DNA of 64,000 nt from Actinotalea sp. Marseille-Q4924 (GCF_916618755.1 NZ_CAKAKB010000001.1:1-64000), one strand, 5' to 3'. Shown: positions 46,954 through 56,127, counted from the first letter of the stretch. Numbers and translations are program-made. Notes: a model not told the origin generated them from the sequence alone.

Positions 46954-48495
46954 GTGTCCACGCAGCCCCCCTCCTCCGCCGCCGCGCCCCAGCCGCGCGC
47001 CGCCCGACCTGACGCCGCGGCCCTCCAGCGCCGCGCGGCGGAGGTCCTGTCCGGCATGGCGCCGGCCGCGCTCGAGCTGGGCGCCGCGTTCGCGGCCGAG
47101 GGCCACGAGCTCGCGCTGGTCGGCGGACCGGTGCGTGACGCGTTCCTCGGGCGCACGAGCACCGACCTCGACTTCGCGACGTCGGCGGACCCCGACAGCA
47201 CCGAGCGGATCCTCGCGGCGTGGGGCGACGCGACGTGGGACATCGGGCGGGCGTTCGGCACGATCGGCGCGAAGCGGCACGCGCGCCCCGGCCGGTCGGG
47301 CGCCCCCGCGGCCGAGGACGTCGTCGTCGAGGTGACGACCTACCGGACCGAGGCGTACGACCCGACCTCGCGCAAGCCGGAGGTGGCGTTCGGCAAGGAC
47401 CTGGACGGGGACCTGTCGCGCCGGGACTTCACGGTCAACGCGATGGCCGTGCGCGTGCCGGACCTGACGTTCGTCGACCCCTTCGGCGGGCTCACCGACC
47501 TCGCCCGCGGCGTGCTGCGCACCCCCGTCACGGCGACGCAGTCCTTCGACGACGACCCCTTGCGCATGCTGCGCGCCGCCCGGTTCGCCGCCCAGCTCGG
47601 CTTCACCGTCGACGACGACGTGCGGCGGGCGATCGAGGAGATGGCGTCACGGATCGCGATCGTGTCCCCGGAGCGGGTGCGCGACGAGCTCGTCAAGCTC
47701 CTGCTCGCCCCAGACCCCCGGCCCGGGCTCGAGGTGCTCGTCGACACCGGGCTGGCGGACCACGTCCTGCCCGAGCTGCCCGCGCTGCGCCTCGAGATCG
47801 ACGAGCACCACCGGCACAAGGACGTCTACCAGCACTCGCTCACGGTGCTGGCCCAGGCGATCGCCCTGGAGACGGGCACGCACGACGCCCCGACCGGACC
47901 GGTGCCGGGGCCGGACCTCGTGCTGCGGCTCGCGGCGCTGCTGCACGACATCGGCAAGCCGGCGACGCGGCGGTTCGAGCCGGGCGGTGGCGTGAGCTTC
48001 CACCACCACGAGGTCGTCGGGGCGAAGCTCGTCGCCAAGCGGCTGCGGGCGCTGCACCTCGACAAGGACACGGTCAAGGCCGTGGCGCGGCTCACCGAGC
48101 TGCACCTGCGCTTCCACGGCTACGGCGACGCGCAGTGGACCGACTCGGCGGTGCGGCGCTACGTCACGGACGCCGGGCCGCTGCTGGAGCGGTTGCACCG
48201 CCTGACCCGCTCCGACTGCACGACCCGGAACCGGCGCAAGGCCGCGCGGCTCTCGGCGGCGTACGACGACCTCGAGCGCCGCATCGCCGAGCTGCGCGAG
48301 GCCGAGGAGCTCGCCTCGATCCGTCCCGACCTCGACGGGCAGGAGATCATGGCTGTCCTCGGGCTTCGGCCGGGGCCGGAGGTCGGCAAGGCCTACCGCT
48401 TCCTCATGGAGCTGCGCATGGAGCAGGGCCCCCTGGGCAAGGACGTCGTCGAGCGCGCTCTGCGGGACTGGTGGGCGGAGCAGGGCGCGTCGTAG
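46954..48495 (+). CDS. CCA tRNA nucleotidyltransferase (PcnA/HD family)
   Basis: A 513-aa enzyme that adds or repairs CCA at tRNA 3' ends. The nucleotidyltransferase motif LVGGPVRDAFLGRTSTDLDF lies near residues 60-79, with both catalytic Asp. The head and neck domains continue with RFAAQLGFTVDDDVRRAIEE, and ERVRDELVKLL follows. A C-terminal HD phosphohydrolase domain shows LLHDIGKPATRRF and HHHEVVGAKLV. tRNAs in the window lack encoded CCA, so such an enzyme is required. The GTG start at 46954 (STQPPSSAAA) is used. Confidence 0.94.
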   Translation: MSTQPPSSAAAPQPRAARPDAAALQRRAAEVLSGMAPAALELGAAFAAEGHELALVGGPVRDAFLGRTSTDLDFATSADPDSTERILAAWGDATWDIGRAFGTIGAKRHARPGRSGAPAAEDVVVEVTTYRTEAYDPTSRKPEVAFGKDLDGDLSRRDFTVNAMAVRVPDLTFVDPFGGLTDLARGVLRTPVTATQSFDDDPLRMLRAARFAAQLGFTVDDDVRRAIEEMASRIAIVSPERVRDELVKLLLAPDPRPGLEVLVDTGLADHVLPELPALRLEIDEHHRHKDVYQHSLTVLAQAIALETGTHDAPTGPVPGPDLVLRLAALLHDIGKPATRRFEPGGGVSFHHHEVVGAKLVAKRLRALHLDKDTVKAVARLTELHLRFHGYGDAQWTDSAVRRYVTDAGPLLERLHRLTRSDCTTRNRRKAARLSAAYDDLERRIAELREAEELASIRPDLDGQEIMAVLGLRPGPEVGKAYRFLMELRMEQGPLGKDVVERALRDWWAEQGAS

Positions 48496-48567
48496 GCGTC
48501 ACCCCGCGGTGAGGCGGGCCGGGGCCGAGCGGGTGCGTGGGGCGTCGTCGTCGGTGAGGGTGGTCCG

Positions 48568-49041
48568 GTGAGGCTCTGGTCCGTGCACCCCCGATACCTG
48601 GACCGGCAGGGCCTGACGGCGTGCTGGCGCGAGGGTCTGCTGGCGCAGAAGGTCCTCACCGGGAAGACGCGCGGGTACCGCAGCCACCCGCAGCTCGAGC
48701 GCTTCCGGGTGCCCTCTCCGCCCGCCGACCCGCCGTGGCCGCCGGGCGGGCCCATCACCACGTACCTGCACGGCATCGTCGACGAGGCGGTCGCGCGCGG
48801 CTACGCGTACGACCGGTCCAAGGTGCTCGCGCCGCCGGACGCCGACCTGCGTCTCGAGGTGACGACCGGCCAGCTGCGGCACGAGTGGTGGCACCTGCGG
48901 GAGAAGCTGCGGGCACGGTCCCCGGACGTCCTGCGGCGGTGGCGCGACGTCGACCTGCCGGACCCGCACCCTCTGCTCGTCGTCGTCCCCGGTCCCGTGG
49001 CGGCCTGGGAGGTGCGGCAGGACGCCGTCGTCGGCGGGTGA
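48568..49041 (+). CDS. Pyrimidine dimer DNA glycosylase / endonuclease V homologue
   Basis: A 157-aa protein resembling the pyrimidine-dimer excision family (T4 endonuclease V-like). The N-terminus RLWSVHPRYLDRQGLTACWR with GLLAQKVLTGKTRGYRSHPQ and LERF matches the conserved opening of these proteins. The family cuts the N-glycosylic bond at UV dimers and nicks the strand; whether this member is active cannot be seen. The GTG start at 48568 yields the canonical N-terminus after Met removal. It lies 72 bases after the CCA gene and converges with the LOV phosphatase gene. Confidence 0.8.
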   Translation: MRLWSVHPRYLDRQGLTACWREGLLAQKVLTGKTRGYRSHPQLERFRVPSPPADPPWPPGGPITTYLHGIVDEAVARGYAYDRSKVLAPPDADLRLEVTTGQLRHEWWHLREKLRARSPDVLRRWRDVDLPDPHPLLVVVPGPVAAWEVRQDAVVGG

Positions 49042-49090
49042 CCACGGGGTGTGGGCCGACCGCCCGGGCCCGCCCGAGCGCGAGGCCGCG

Positions 49091-51217
49091 TCAGTCGGTC
49101 AGGTCCGGCACCTCGACGCGACGGACGACGAGGACGCAGATGTCGTCCTCCTGGTCCTCCCCGACCATGGCCCCCACGAGGACGTCGCGGACCTCGGCGG
49201 AGCTCATGCCCTCCGGCAGCGCGGCGAGCGTCTCCGCCAGGGCGTCGATGCCCGTGCGGAGCGACCGGTCCCGGCGCTCGACGAGACCGTCCGTGTAGAT
49301 GACGAGGGTCGCGCCGAGGGGCAGCTCGAGCTCCTCCTGGGGGGCCTCCTCGAGGTTCGTCACGCCGACGGGCGTGCTCAGGGCCCCCATGAGGTAGCGG
49401 ACGCGGCCGTCGGGCTGGCGCAGGAGGGGCGGCGGGTGGCCGGCGCGGCTGTAGGTGAGGCGGGAGCCCTCCAGGCGCAGGTAGACGCACGTTGACATGT
49501 CCGCCATGTCGAGGCCCTGCACGAGCTCGTCGAGGCGACCCATGACGCGGCTCGCCGACTCCCCGCTCCACGCGTACGAGCGCAGCACCGAGCGCAGCTG
49601 GCCCATCGACGCGGCGGCCTGCAGGTCGTGGCCGACGACGTCGCCGACGGCGAGGCCGATCGCGCCGTCGGGCAGGGGGAGGACGTCGTACCAGTCCCCG
49701 CCGACCTCGGCGCGGTGCAGCGCCGGCAGGTACGACGCGGCGAGGTCGAGCCCGGGGACGTGGGGGATGACCGGCAGCAGGCTGTGCTGGAGGGTGAGGG
49801 CGGCGGCTCGCTCGCGCAGGTAGAGCCTGACGTTGTCGAGGGCGAGGCCGGCACGGCCCCCGACGTGCGACGCGGTCTCGATGGTCTGGTCGGAGAACTG
49901 GTCGTCGAGCAGCACGAGGGCGCCGATGACCCGGTCCCGCGCGCGCAGCGGCACGATGAGGACCTGCCCGAGGTGGCCGAGCCGCTCGATGCGCTCCCAG
50001 ATCTGCGGCGGCGTCTTGCTCCGGGCCGCCTCGGCGTCGACGTCGAGCGCCGTGGTGGGATCCGCCGACTCCGACGCCATGACCTGCTCCAGGACCCTGG
50101 AGCTCTGGATCCAGTCCAGCGCGCCGTTCTCCTCCATCCACACCGCGTCCTCCCGGCGGGCCGGGTCTCGGGGGACGATGTGCACACGCTCGTGCTTGCC
50201 GCGGTCGCTGGTCACGGTGACGTAGCCCCACGCGGCGAGCCGCGGCACCACGGTCTCGGCGAGCGCCCGCACGGCGTCGTGGTAGTCCAGGTGCTGCGCG
50301 AGCTCCTCGCTGACGCGTGCGAGCAGCTGGAGGCGCTCGGAGACCTGCCGTGCCTCCGCCAGCGCCTCGTCGCGGGAGATCTGCATCTGGATGCGCTCGG
50401 TGACGTCCGCCTGGATGCCGACGTGATGGGTGATGTTGCCACTGCTGTCGACGACCGGGCTGATGACGACCTGGTTCCAGAACGGCGTGCCGTCCTTGCG
50501 GTAGTTGAGCACCGTGTCGGCGACCGTGCGGCCCTCGCGCAGCGCCCGCCGCATGTGGTCGATGACGTCGCGGTCCGTGTCCGGACCCTGGAGGAAGCGG
50601 CAGTTCCGGCCGAGGACGTCGGCCGCGGCGTACCCGGTCACCCGCGTGAAGGACGGGTTCACCCAGACCAGCGGGTCGTCCGGCAGACGCGGGTCGGAGA
50701 TGGCGAACGACAGCTCGCTGGCGAAGGCGGCGCGTGCGTGGAGGTCGCCCGCGGCGTCCTGGAGCGCACGGACCGCGTCCTCCTGCCGCAGCGGCATGAG
50801 GATGACGAGCGCCTGGTGGGACAGCGGCGCCGGGGCCTCGGACAGCGGGATGCCCATGATCCACAGCGCCTCACGAGCGGCCGAGTCGTCCGACGCGCGC
50901 TCCGCGTCGACCTGCATGCCGCGAGCCGGCTCGCCGTGAGCGATCTGGCTGAGCGTGCGGGGACCGTCCTCGAGGAGCGTGCCGTCCGGTGTCTGCAGGG
51001 ACGCCCTCCGCGACCAGTCCTCGAGGCTCACCGGGAGCGCCAGGTCGGGCGCGAGCTCGACGGCGAGGAGGTTGGCGAAGACGACGGTGCCCTGGTCGAG
51101 GTCCACCAGGAGCGTCGCGGCGGGGCGGTCGTGGACCAGGGCGGGCAGCGCGCTCCTCGCGCGCGGGTCCGACGCCCTCGGAGAGCCTGCGGGGGCGGCG
51201 ACGGGGTCCTGCTGCAT
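49091..51217 (-). CDS. LOV-GAF-PP2C (SpoIIE-type) blue-light phosphatase
   Basis: A 708-aa cytoplasmic signalling protein. Domains in order: a PAS-like region (about 25-145), a canonical LOV domain (about 165-280), a GAF domain (about 290-460) and a PP2C/SpoIIE Ser/Thr phosphatase (about 490-705). The LOV motif GRNCRFLQ places the flavin-adduct Cys at residue 206, with NYRKDGTPFWN and GIQADVTER downstream. The phosphatase has GGDWYDVLPLPDG, GDVVGHDLQAAASM and YTDGLVERRDRS. Such phosphatases usually act on anti-sigma-factor antagonists; none is in the window. Blue-light control is inferred. A -10-like TAAAGT read leftward (51224-51229) lies six bases before the ATG, suggesting a leaderless mRNA. 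Confidence 0.9.
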   Translation of the reverse strand: MQQDPVAAPAGSPRASDPRARSALPALVHDRPAATLLVDLDQGTVVFANLLAVELAPDLALPVSLEDWSRRASLQTPDGTLLEDGPRTLSQIAHGEPARGMQVDAERASDDSAAREALWIMGIPLSEAPAPLSHQALVILMPLRQEDAVRALQDAAGDLHARAAFASELSFAISDPRLPDDPLVWVNPSFTRVTGYAAADVLGRNCRFLQGPDTDRDVIDHMRRALREGRTVADTVLNYRKDGTPFWNQVVISPVVDSSGNITHHVGIQADVTERIQMQISRDEALAEARQVSERLQLLARVSEELAQHLDYHDAVRALAETVVPRLAAWGYVTVTSDRGKHERVHIVPRDPARREDAVWMEENGALDWIQSSRVLEQVMASESADPTTALDVDAEAARSKTPPQIWERIERLGHLGQVLIVPLRARDRVIGALVLLDDQFSDQTIETASHVGGRAGLALDNVRLYLRERAAALTLQHSLLPVIPHVPGLDLAASYLPALHRAEVGGDWYDVLPLPDGAIGLAVGDVVGHDLQAAASMGQLRSVLRSYAWSGESASRVMGRLDELVQGLDMADMSTCVYLRLEGSRLTYSRAGHPPPLLRQPDGRVRYLMGALSTPVGVTNLEEAPQEELELPLGATLVIYTDGLVERRDRSLRTGIDALAETLAALPEGMSSAEVRDVLVGAMVGEDQEDDICVLVVRRVEVPDLTD

Positions 51218-51351
51218 GGTTCAACTTTAAGTGAGCCCCACGACGGAGTCGCGCTGTAGATCACCCACCGGGCACGGTGCGGGCCGCGCCCGCGGGCGTG
51301 TGCGTGCCGCTCCGGTCCCGGGCGCGCGGGTGCCGGGCGGCCCGCTGCACG

Positions 51352-52680
51352 TCAGGCGCGGGCCGGGGCGGCGCCGTCGTCGGCGGGGTCGGCCACGTCG
51401 TCGAGGTGCACCGGCTGGGACGGGCCGGTCCGGTAGAGCACGGCCGCGACGACGTACGCCGCCGCCAGCCCGAGGAACGCCCCGGACGACCACCCGGTGT
51501 CTGGCAGGACGACGGCGGCCAGGGCGGCGGCGCCGACGAACGCCGCGTTGTAGAGGACGTCGTAGAGGGCGAAGGCGCGGCCGCGGAAGTCGTCGTGCGT
51601 GTCGCGCTGGACGATCGTGTCGACCGCGATCTTCGCGCCCTGGGCCGCGAGCCCCAGCAGGACGCCGCTGACGAGGAGGACGGCGAGCGCGTACGACGCC
51701 GCGAGGAGCAGCTGGCTCGCCGCGCCGACCCCCAGGCAGACGACGACCCACGTGGCCGGGGTCATCCGCTCGTGCGCGAGGGGCGTGAGGACGACGGCGA
51801 GCGCGAAGCCGAGCGTCGTGGCGCCGAGGACCGTGGCGAACACGGCGAGGCCGGCGTCGGCGTCGGCGGGGTCGGCGAGGAGGTTGCGGGAGATGAGGAT
51901 GGCCGCGATGAACGTCACGCCGTAGATGAACCGGTGCGTCGCCATGACGCCGAGCGCCGTCGCGGGGGTGCGGCGGCGCGCCAGGTAGCGCATGCCCTGG
52001 CCCAGCCCGCGGCCGACCTCCCGGACCCGCGACAACAGCTCCCCGGCGGCGGCGCGGTGCGTCGGGCCGAGCTGGTCGGCGCGCAGGCGCAGCGCGAGGG
52101 CCGATGCCCCGGCGAAGAGCACCGCGGCACCGAGGAGGACGACGGCGTCGCGCGCCTCGCCCGTCGGGGCGAGCCGGCCGACGAGACCGAGGGCCGCCCC
52201 CACGCCGGCAGCGGCGGCGCCCAGGGTCGGGGTGATCGCGTTGGCCATGAGCAGCTGGTCCCGGGGGACGACGCGTGGGAGTCCGGCGGAGAGCGCCGCG
52301 AGCAGGAACCGGTTGATCGACAGGGTGAGGAGGGCGACGACGTACACGGCGGGGCCCACGCCGACGGTCACGAGGAGCGCGGCGAGGACGCCGGTGAGCA
52401 CGACGCGGACGGCGTTCCCCACCAGCAGCACCTGACGGCGCCGCCACCGGTCCAGCAGCACGCCGGCCCACGGACCCACGACCGTGAACGGGAGGAGCAG
52501 GACCGCGAACGCCGCGGCGACGTCGGCGGCGGTCGCGAGCCGTTCGGGCGCGAAGAAGAACAGGGTCGCGAGGCCGACCTGGAACATGCCGTCCCCGGCC
52601 TGCGAGACGAGGCGGACGGCGAACAGCCGCCGGAAGCCCCGGTGGACGGCGACCGTCCGCAGGTCCCCGAGCACGCTCAC
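51352..52680 (-). CDS. MFS transporter
   Basis: A 442-aa major facilitator protein with about 12 membrane helices. The first half opens with RTVAVHRGFRRLFAVRLVSQ and has VVGPWAGVLLDRWRRRQVLL, the loop 2-3 signature. The second half has LAAQGAKIAVDTIVQRDTHD and FRGRAFALYDVLYNAAFVGA. This sub-type resembles the MFS efflux group of actinobacteria; the substrate is unknown. It starts at GTG 52680 (SVLGDLRTVAV), downstream of nothing coupled. The C-terminal tail is acidic. Confidence 0.88.
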   Translation of the reverse strand: MSVLGDLRTVAVHRGFRRLFAVRLVSQAGDGMFQVGLATLFFFAPERLATAADVAAAFAVLLLPFTVVGPWAGVLLDRWRRRQVLLVGNAVRVVLTGVLAALLVTVGVGPAVYVVALLTLSINRFLLAALSAGLPRVVPRDQLLMANAITPTLGAAAAGVGAALGLVGRLAPTGEARDAVVLLGAAVLFAGASALALRLRADQLGPTHRAAAGELLSRVREVGRGLGQGMRYLARRRTPATALGVMATHRFIYGVTFIAAILISRNLLADPADADAGLAVFATVLGATTLGFALAVVLTPLAHERMTPATWVVVCLGVGAASQLLLAASYALAVLLVSGVLLGLAAQGAKIAVDTIVQRDTHDDFRGRAFALYDVLYNAAFVGAAALAAVVLPDTGWSSGAFLGLAAAYVVAAVLYRTGPSQPVHLDDVADPADDGAAPARA

Positions 52681-52773
52681 CCGCCGAGGCTACCGGCGGG
52701 GTGCCGTCCGGGGCTCCCGCCCCGCTCCCGCCCCCGTCCCCCGCCGTCCGCCGGCCCGTCTCGCTCCCTGCGT

Positions 52774-52810
52774 CGAAGCGTTTGTCGCACCACGGACGAC
52801 GAACGCTTCG
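52774..52810. repeat. Hairpin element, copy 1
   Basis: Two 14-base arms, CGAAGCGTTTGTCG (52774-52787) and CGACGAACGCTTCG (52797-52810), pair with one G-T, closing a 9-base loop. It lies 30 bases beyond the stop of the AbiEi/DUF559-like gene. A closely similar hairpin (53922-53958) lies upstream of that gene. Confidence 0.75.
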
Positions 52811-52839
52811 GTGAACGTGACTCGCTGGGGGTTCCCGCT

Positions 52840-53796
52840 CTACGACGACCGCCCGAGGGGGCAGGCCTTCCCGCAGCCACGGGTCACGCCGGACCAGCCG
52901 CGGCCGCGGAGGGCCGCCGCCACCTGCGCGGCTGTGGTGCACGGCGTCACGGCCACGTGCCGCCACCGGTAGCGCAGCGTCAGCTCCGTCCGTTCGAGCG
53001 CGACGGCGTTGTCCCGCCACACGTCGGCGTCGGTCCGGCCACCGGGGTGGGCGACCTGGCCGTCGAGCTCCACGCGGACGCCGAACGCATACCAGCGGTC
53101 GGCCCTGATCCAGCGGCCCCCCACCCGGTGCCGCGCCTGGGGCGTCCCGCGTGGAAGACCGTGCGCGCGCTCGACGTCGCGGTGGTACCGGTGCTCCATC
53201 GGTGACTCGGTCGTCAGGACGCCGTCGTCGAGGAGGTCCAGGACCAGACCCCGATGGCGGAAACGACTGCGCCGGCGCGCCGCCTCGGCGACGGCCTCGG
53301 CGAGGGCGCCGGCACGAACCGCACGCGCCAGCCATCCGACGGCGTCGTCCACCGTCGCGCTCGCCGCCACCAGGTCGACGGTGGTGTCGGCACGCGTGAC
53401 GGTGGGCAGCCCTCCGCTGACCTCGGGCATGACCTGCCGGACGTGAATCCGGACGCCGCGAGTCGGGCGCACGCGTCGGTGCGCGGGGACGACCACCTCG
53501 ATGGTGCGGGGCTCTCGAGAGGTGAAGCGCCACAGCCGTGCGGCGGACTCGTGGGACACCGCCGCGCCGGCACCGGCGTAGAGCACGGCTGCCCACGCGC
53601 GCGAGTGCCAGCCGACGGGACCCGAGTGCGTGAGGACGACACCCTGGTGGAGACGCTGCCATCGGCCGGTCCGGACCTGGTGCGCCACCCACGACCGGAG
53701 GGCGCCGTGGTGGAGCAGCTGTGCCGTGGGGAGGACGCCGGCCTGACGGTCCGCGCGGACCACGGCGGCTCGAGCGGCATCGCGGGAGGTGCTCAT
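52840..53796 (-). CDS. AbiEi-like / DUF559 endonuclease-domain protein
   Basis: A 318-aa protein. The N-terminal part (about 1-150) resembles AbiEi-type domains with a winged-helix start (VRADRQAGVLPTAQLLHHG, TGRWQRLHQGVVLT). The C-terminal third resembles DUF559, a VSR-like PD-(D/E)XK nuclease: RADRWYAFGVRVELDGQ shows Asp and ExD, followed by RDNAVALERTELTLRYRW. In actinobacteria such proteins are common orphans, sometimes linked to defence. No AbiEii toxin gene is adjacent. The gene is bracketed by two matching hairpins and has its own upstream gap. Activity is not proven. Confidence 0.75.
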   Translation of the reverse strand: MSTSRDAARAAVVRADRQAGVLPTAQLLHHGALRSWVAHQVRTGRWQRLHQGVVLTHSGPVGWHSRAWAAVLYAGAGAAVSHESAARLWRFTSREPRTIEVVVPAHRRVRPTRGVRIHVRQVMPEVSGGLPTVTRADTTVDLVAASATVDDAVGWLARAVRAGALAEAVAEAARRRSRFRHRGLVLDLLDDGVLTTESPMEHRYHRDVERAHGLPRGTPQARHRVGGRWIRADRWYAFGVRVELDGQVAHPGGRTDADVWRDNAVALERTELTLRYRWRHVAVTPCTTAAQVAAALRGRGWSGVTRGCGKACPLGRSS

Positions 53797-53921
53797 CCGT
53801 CGAGCGTGAGCGCGCCGCGCCGCGGAGCGCCAGACGGCCCAGCAGCCCTGTGGACGAAGAAAGCTCCGGCGGTCCTACACAGACCCCGGTGGCGACCCAA
53901 AAGGCCGCCGCGAACGTCGGG

Positions 53922-53958
53922 CGAAGCCTTTGTCGCGGCAACGGCAACAAACGCTTCG
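53922..53958. repeat. Hairpin element, copy 2
   Basis: Arms CGAAGCCTTTGTCG (53922-53935) and CAACAAACGCTTCG (53945-53958) around a 9-base loop; 12 of 14 positions pair. Same orientation, arm length and loop length as copy 1 at 52774-52810; arms differ by one and two bases. It lies 126 bases upstream of the AbiEi/DUF559-like gene start. Confidence 0.75.
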
Positions 53959-53960
53959 GC

Positions 53961-54016
53961 GGGAGGCCGGGAGGTGGGAGGGGAGGCGGGAGGCGAGGGG
54001 AGGCGGGCGGGAGGGC
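53961..54016 (+). other. G-rich tract
   Basis: A 56-base stretch almost purely of GGG or GGGG blocks separated by one to three bases. It can form G-quadruplexes on the plus strand. It sits between hairpin copy 2 and the ino1-proximal repeats. Together, 53797-54220 has no gene but these elements. Confidence 0.6.
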
Positions 54017-54023
54017 TTCGAGT

Positions 54024-54221
54024 CAGCGTTGGTGCCTTTGCTCGCGCTGAGCCTGCACTCCGCGACGGCCGAGGGCGCCGCCGCTGCGCGACGACGCCCT
54101 CAACCTCTGCTGCGTTCCGGCTCAGCGCTGGTGCCTTTGCTCGCGCTGAGCCTGCACTCCGCGACGGCCGAGGGCGCCGCCGCTGCGCGACGACGCCCTC
54201 AACCTCTGCTGCGTTCCGGCT
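54024..54221 (-). repeat. Two 99-bp direct repeats abutting the ino1 stop codon
   Basis: Units 54024-54122 and 54123-54221 differ at one position near the start. The inner boundary falls on the ino1 stop (54221-54223), and the ino1 end restarts the unit (CAGCGCT). Each unit holds a GAGGGCG...CGCCCTC inverted repeat that could be a terminator hairpin. The same architecture is seen after gyrB. Confidence 0.88.
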
Positions 54222-55312
54222 CAGCGCTCGGTGTCACCGGCGATGAAGGCCTCGAGCTGTGCCCGGCCCTTCGTGTCCTCCATCTGCACCGGCGGCGACT
54301 TCATGAAGTACGTCGACGCGGAGATGATCGGGCCACCGATCCCACGGTCCTTGGCGATCTTCGCGGCGCGCAGGGCGTCGATGATGATGCCGGCCGAGTT
54401 CGGGGAGTCCCACACCTCGAGCTTGTACTCCAGGTTCAGGGGTACCTCGCCGAACGCGCGGCCCTCGAGGCGCACGTACGCCCACTTCCGGTCGTCGAGC
54501 CACGCGACGTAGTCCGACGGGCCGATGTGGACGTTGCGGTCCTCCTTCTTGTTCGCCAGCGAGCCCTCGAGGTTCGAGGTGACCGACTGCGTCTTGGAGA
54601 CCTTCTTGGACTGCAGGCGCTCGCGCTCGAGCATGTTCTTGAAGTCCATGTTGCCGCCGACGTTGAGCTGGTAGGTGCGGTCCAGCGCGACGCCGCGGTC
54701 CTCGAAGAGCTTCGCGAGCACCCGGTGCGTGATCGTGGCGCCGACCTGCGACTTGATGTCGTCGCCGACGATCGGCACACCGGCTGCCTCGAACTTCGCC
54801 GCCCAGTCAGGGTCGGACGCGATGAAGACCGGGAGCGCGTTCACGAAGGCGACGCCGGCGTCGATCGCGCACTGCGCGTAGAACTTCGCGGCCTCCTCCG
54901 ACCCCACGGGCAGGTAGCAGATGAGGACGTCGACCTCCGCGTCCTTGAGGGCCTTCACCACGTCGACGGCGGGCGCGTCGGACTCCTCGATCGTCTCGGC
55001 GTAGTACTTGCCGATCCCGTCGAGCGTCGGGCCGCGCTGCACCGTCACGTCGAGCGGCGGGACATCGGCGATCTTGATGGTGTTGTTCTCGCTGGCGACG
55101 ATCGCCTCGGAGAGGTCGAAACCGACCTTCTTCGCGTCGACGTCGAACGCCGCCACGAACTCGATGTCAGAGATGTGGTACGGGCCGAACTGCACGTGCA
55201 TCAGGCCCGGCACCGTGCTCTGCGGGTCGGCGTCCGCGTAGAACTGGACGCCCTGCACCAGCGACGCGGCGCAGTTGCCGACGCCCACGATGGCGACGCG
55301 GATCGAACTCAT
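54221..55312 (-). CDS. ino1: Inositol-3-phosphate synthase
   Basis: A 363-aa NAD-dependent enzyme making 1L-myo-inositol-1-phosphate from glucose-6-phosphate, first step to inositol for phosphatidylinositol and mycothiol. The NAD site [13 protein letters not shown] is at the N-terminus. Further family marks are [47 protein letters not shown] and the C-terminal [17 protein letters not shown]. The length matches the short actinobacterial form. It is 20 bases downstream of the padR-type gene, probably one operon, as in the mycobacterial Rv0046c-Rv0047c pair. A GAGGAGCCAGG site precedes the ATG. Confidence 0.96.
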   Translation of the reverse strand: MSSIRVAIVGVGNCAASLVQGVQFYADADPQSTVPGLMHVQFGPYHISDIEFVAAFDVDAKKVGFDLSEAIVASENNTIKIADVPPLDVTVQRGPTLDGIGKYYAETIEESDAPAVDVVKALKDAEVDVLICYLPVGSEEAAKFYAQCAIDAGVAFVNALPVFIASDPDWAAKFEAAGVPIVGDDIKSQVGATITHRVLAKLFEDRGVALDRTYQLNVGGNMDFKNMLERERLQSKKVSKTQSVTSNLEGSLANKKEDRNVHIGPSDYVAWLDDRKWAYVRLEGRAFGEVPLNLEYKLEVWDSPNSAGIIIDALRAAKIAKDRGIGGPIISASTYFMKSPPVQMEDTKGRAQLEAFIAGDTER

Positions 55313-55332
55313 CCTGGCTCCTCGATATCTCT

Positions 55333-56040
55333 TCAGTGCTGCGGCGCAGGGGCGTCGTCAGCGGTGTCGTTGGTGGTCGGTCGACCACCGTCGGTTCGGT
55401 CGGCGCGACCGTGGGGGCCACGCGTGGCGGGCCGGTTCGCGGCCCTCGTGCCGGCGGCGCGCCGGGGCGCGTCGTCGCGGTCGCGGCCGAGGCCACGCTC
55501 GTTGTCGATCAGTCCGTCGAGCCACCGGACCTCGCGCTCGACCTGCTCCAGGCCGTGGCGCTGCAGCTCCAGCGTGTACTCGTCGAGGCGCTCGCGGGTG
55601 CGCGCCATCGCCTGGCGGACGTTCTCCAGACGCTCGGTGAGCCGCGTGCGGCGCCCCTCGAGGATCCGCAGCCGGGTCTCGGCGTCGGTCTGCGCGAAGA
55701 ACGCGAACCGCACGTCGAACCCCTCGTCCTCCCACGACGCCGGGCCGGCCTCGGCGAGCAGGTCAGCGAAGTGCTCCTTGCCCTCCGCCGTCAGCTCGTA
55801 GACGATCCGCGCGCGCTTGCCCGACAGGGCGTGCGGCGGCGGCGTCTGCGAGGCGTCGCTGCCCTGGATGAGCGCCCGTCCCTCGAGCGACTTCAGCGCC
55901 GGGTACAGCGAGCCGTACGACAGCGCCCGGAACGAGCCGAGCAGCAGGTTGAGGCGCTTGCGCAGCTCGTAGCCGTGCATGGGCGTCTCGTGCAGCGACC
56001 CGAGGATCGCCAGCTCGAGGACGTCCGCCCGACTGCGCAC
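55333..56040 (-). CDS. PadR family transcriptional regulator
   Basis: A 235-aa PadR-type repressor. The winged helix-turn-helix is at residues 1-90 ([40 protein letters not shown]), followed by a long coiled-coil dimer region (about 125-190: [29 protein letters not shown]). The tail is charged and Pro/Thr/Asp-rich. The GTG at 56040 ([11 protein letters not shown]) was chosen because the domain starts there; the longer frame runs through the operator and is unlikely. A near-perfect PadR-type palindrome at 56128-56150 lies upstream, so autoregulation with ino1 is likely. Confidence 0.9.
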   Translation of the reverse strand: MRSRADVLELAILGSLHETPMHGYELRKRLNLLLGSFRALSYGSLYPALKSLEGRALIQGSDASQTPPPHALSGKRARIVYELTAEGKEHFADLLAEAGPASWEDEGFDVRFAFFAQTDAETRLRILEGRRTRLTERLENVRQAMARTRERLDEYTLELQRHGLEQVEREVRWLDGLIDNERGLGRDRDDAPRRAAGTRAANRPATRGPHGRADRTDGGRPTTNDTADDAPAPQH

Positions 56041-56127
56041 CGCTCCGCCTCTCCCGGCCCGTGACCGGGCGGCGTGCTGCGCCGGACCGGTCCCGCTATG
56101 GTGTCTGCGCCGCCCCGGTGGACGGCT

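Noticed and set aside
52774-53958. Insertion sequence flanked by inverted terminal repeats
   Set aside because: The two hairpins are in direct orientation, there is no transposase, and no target-site duplication was seen.
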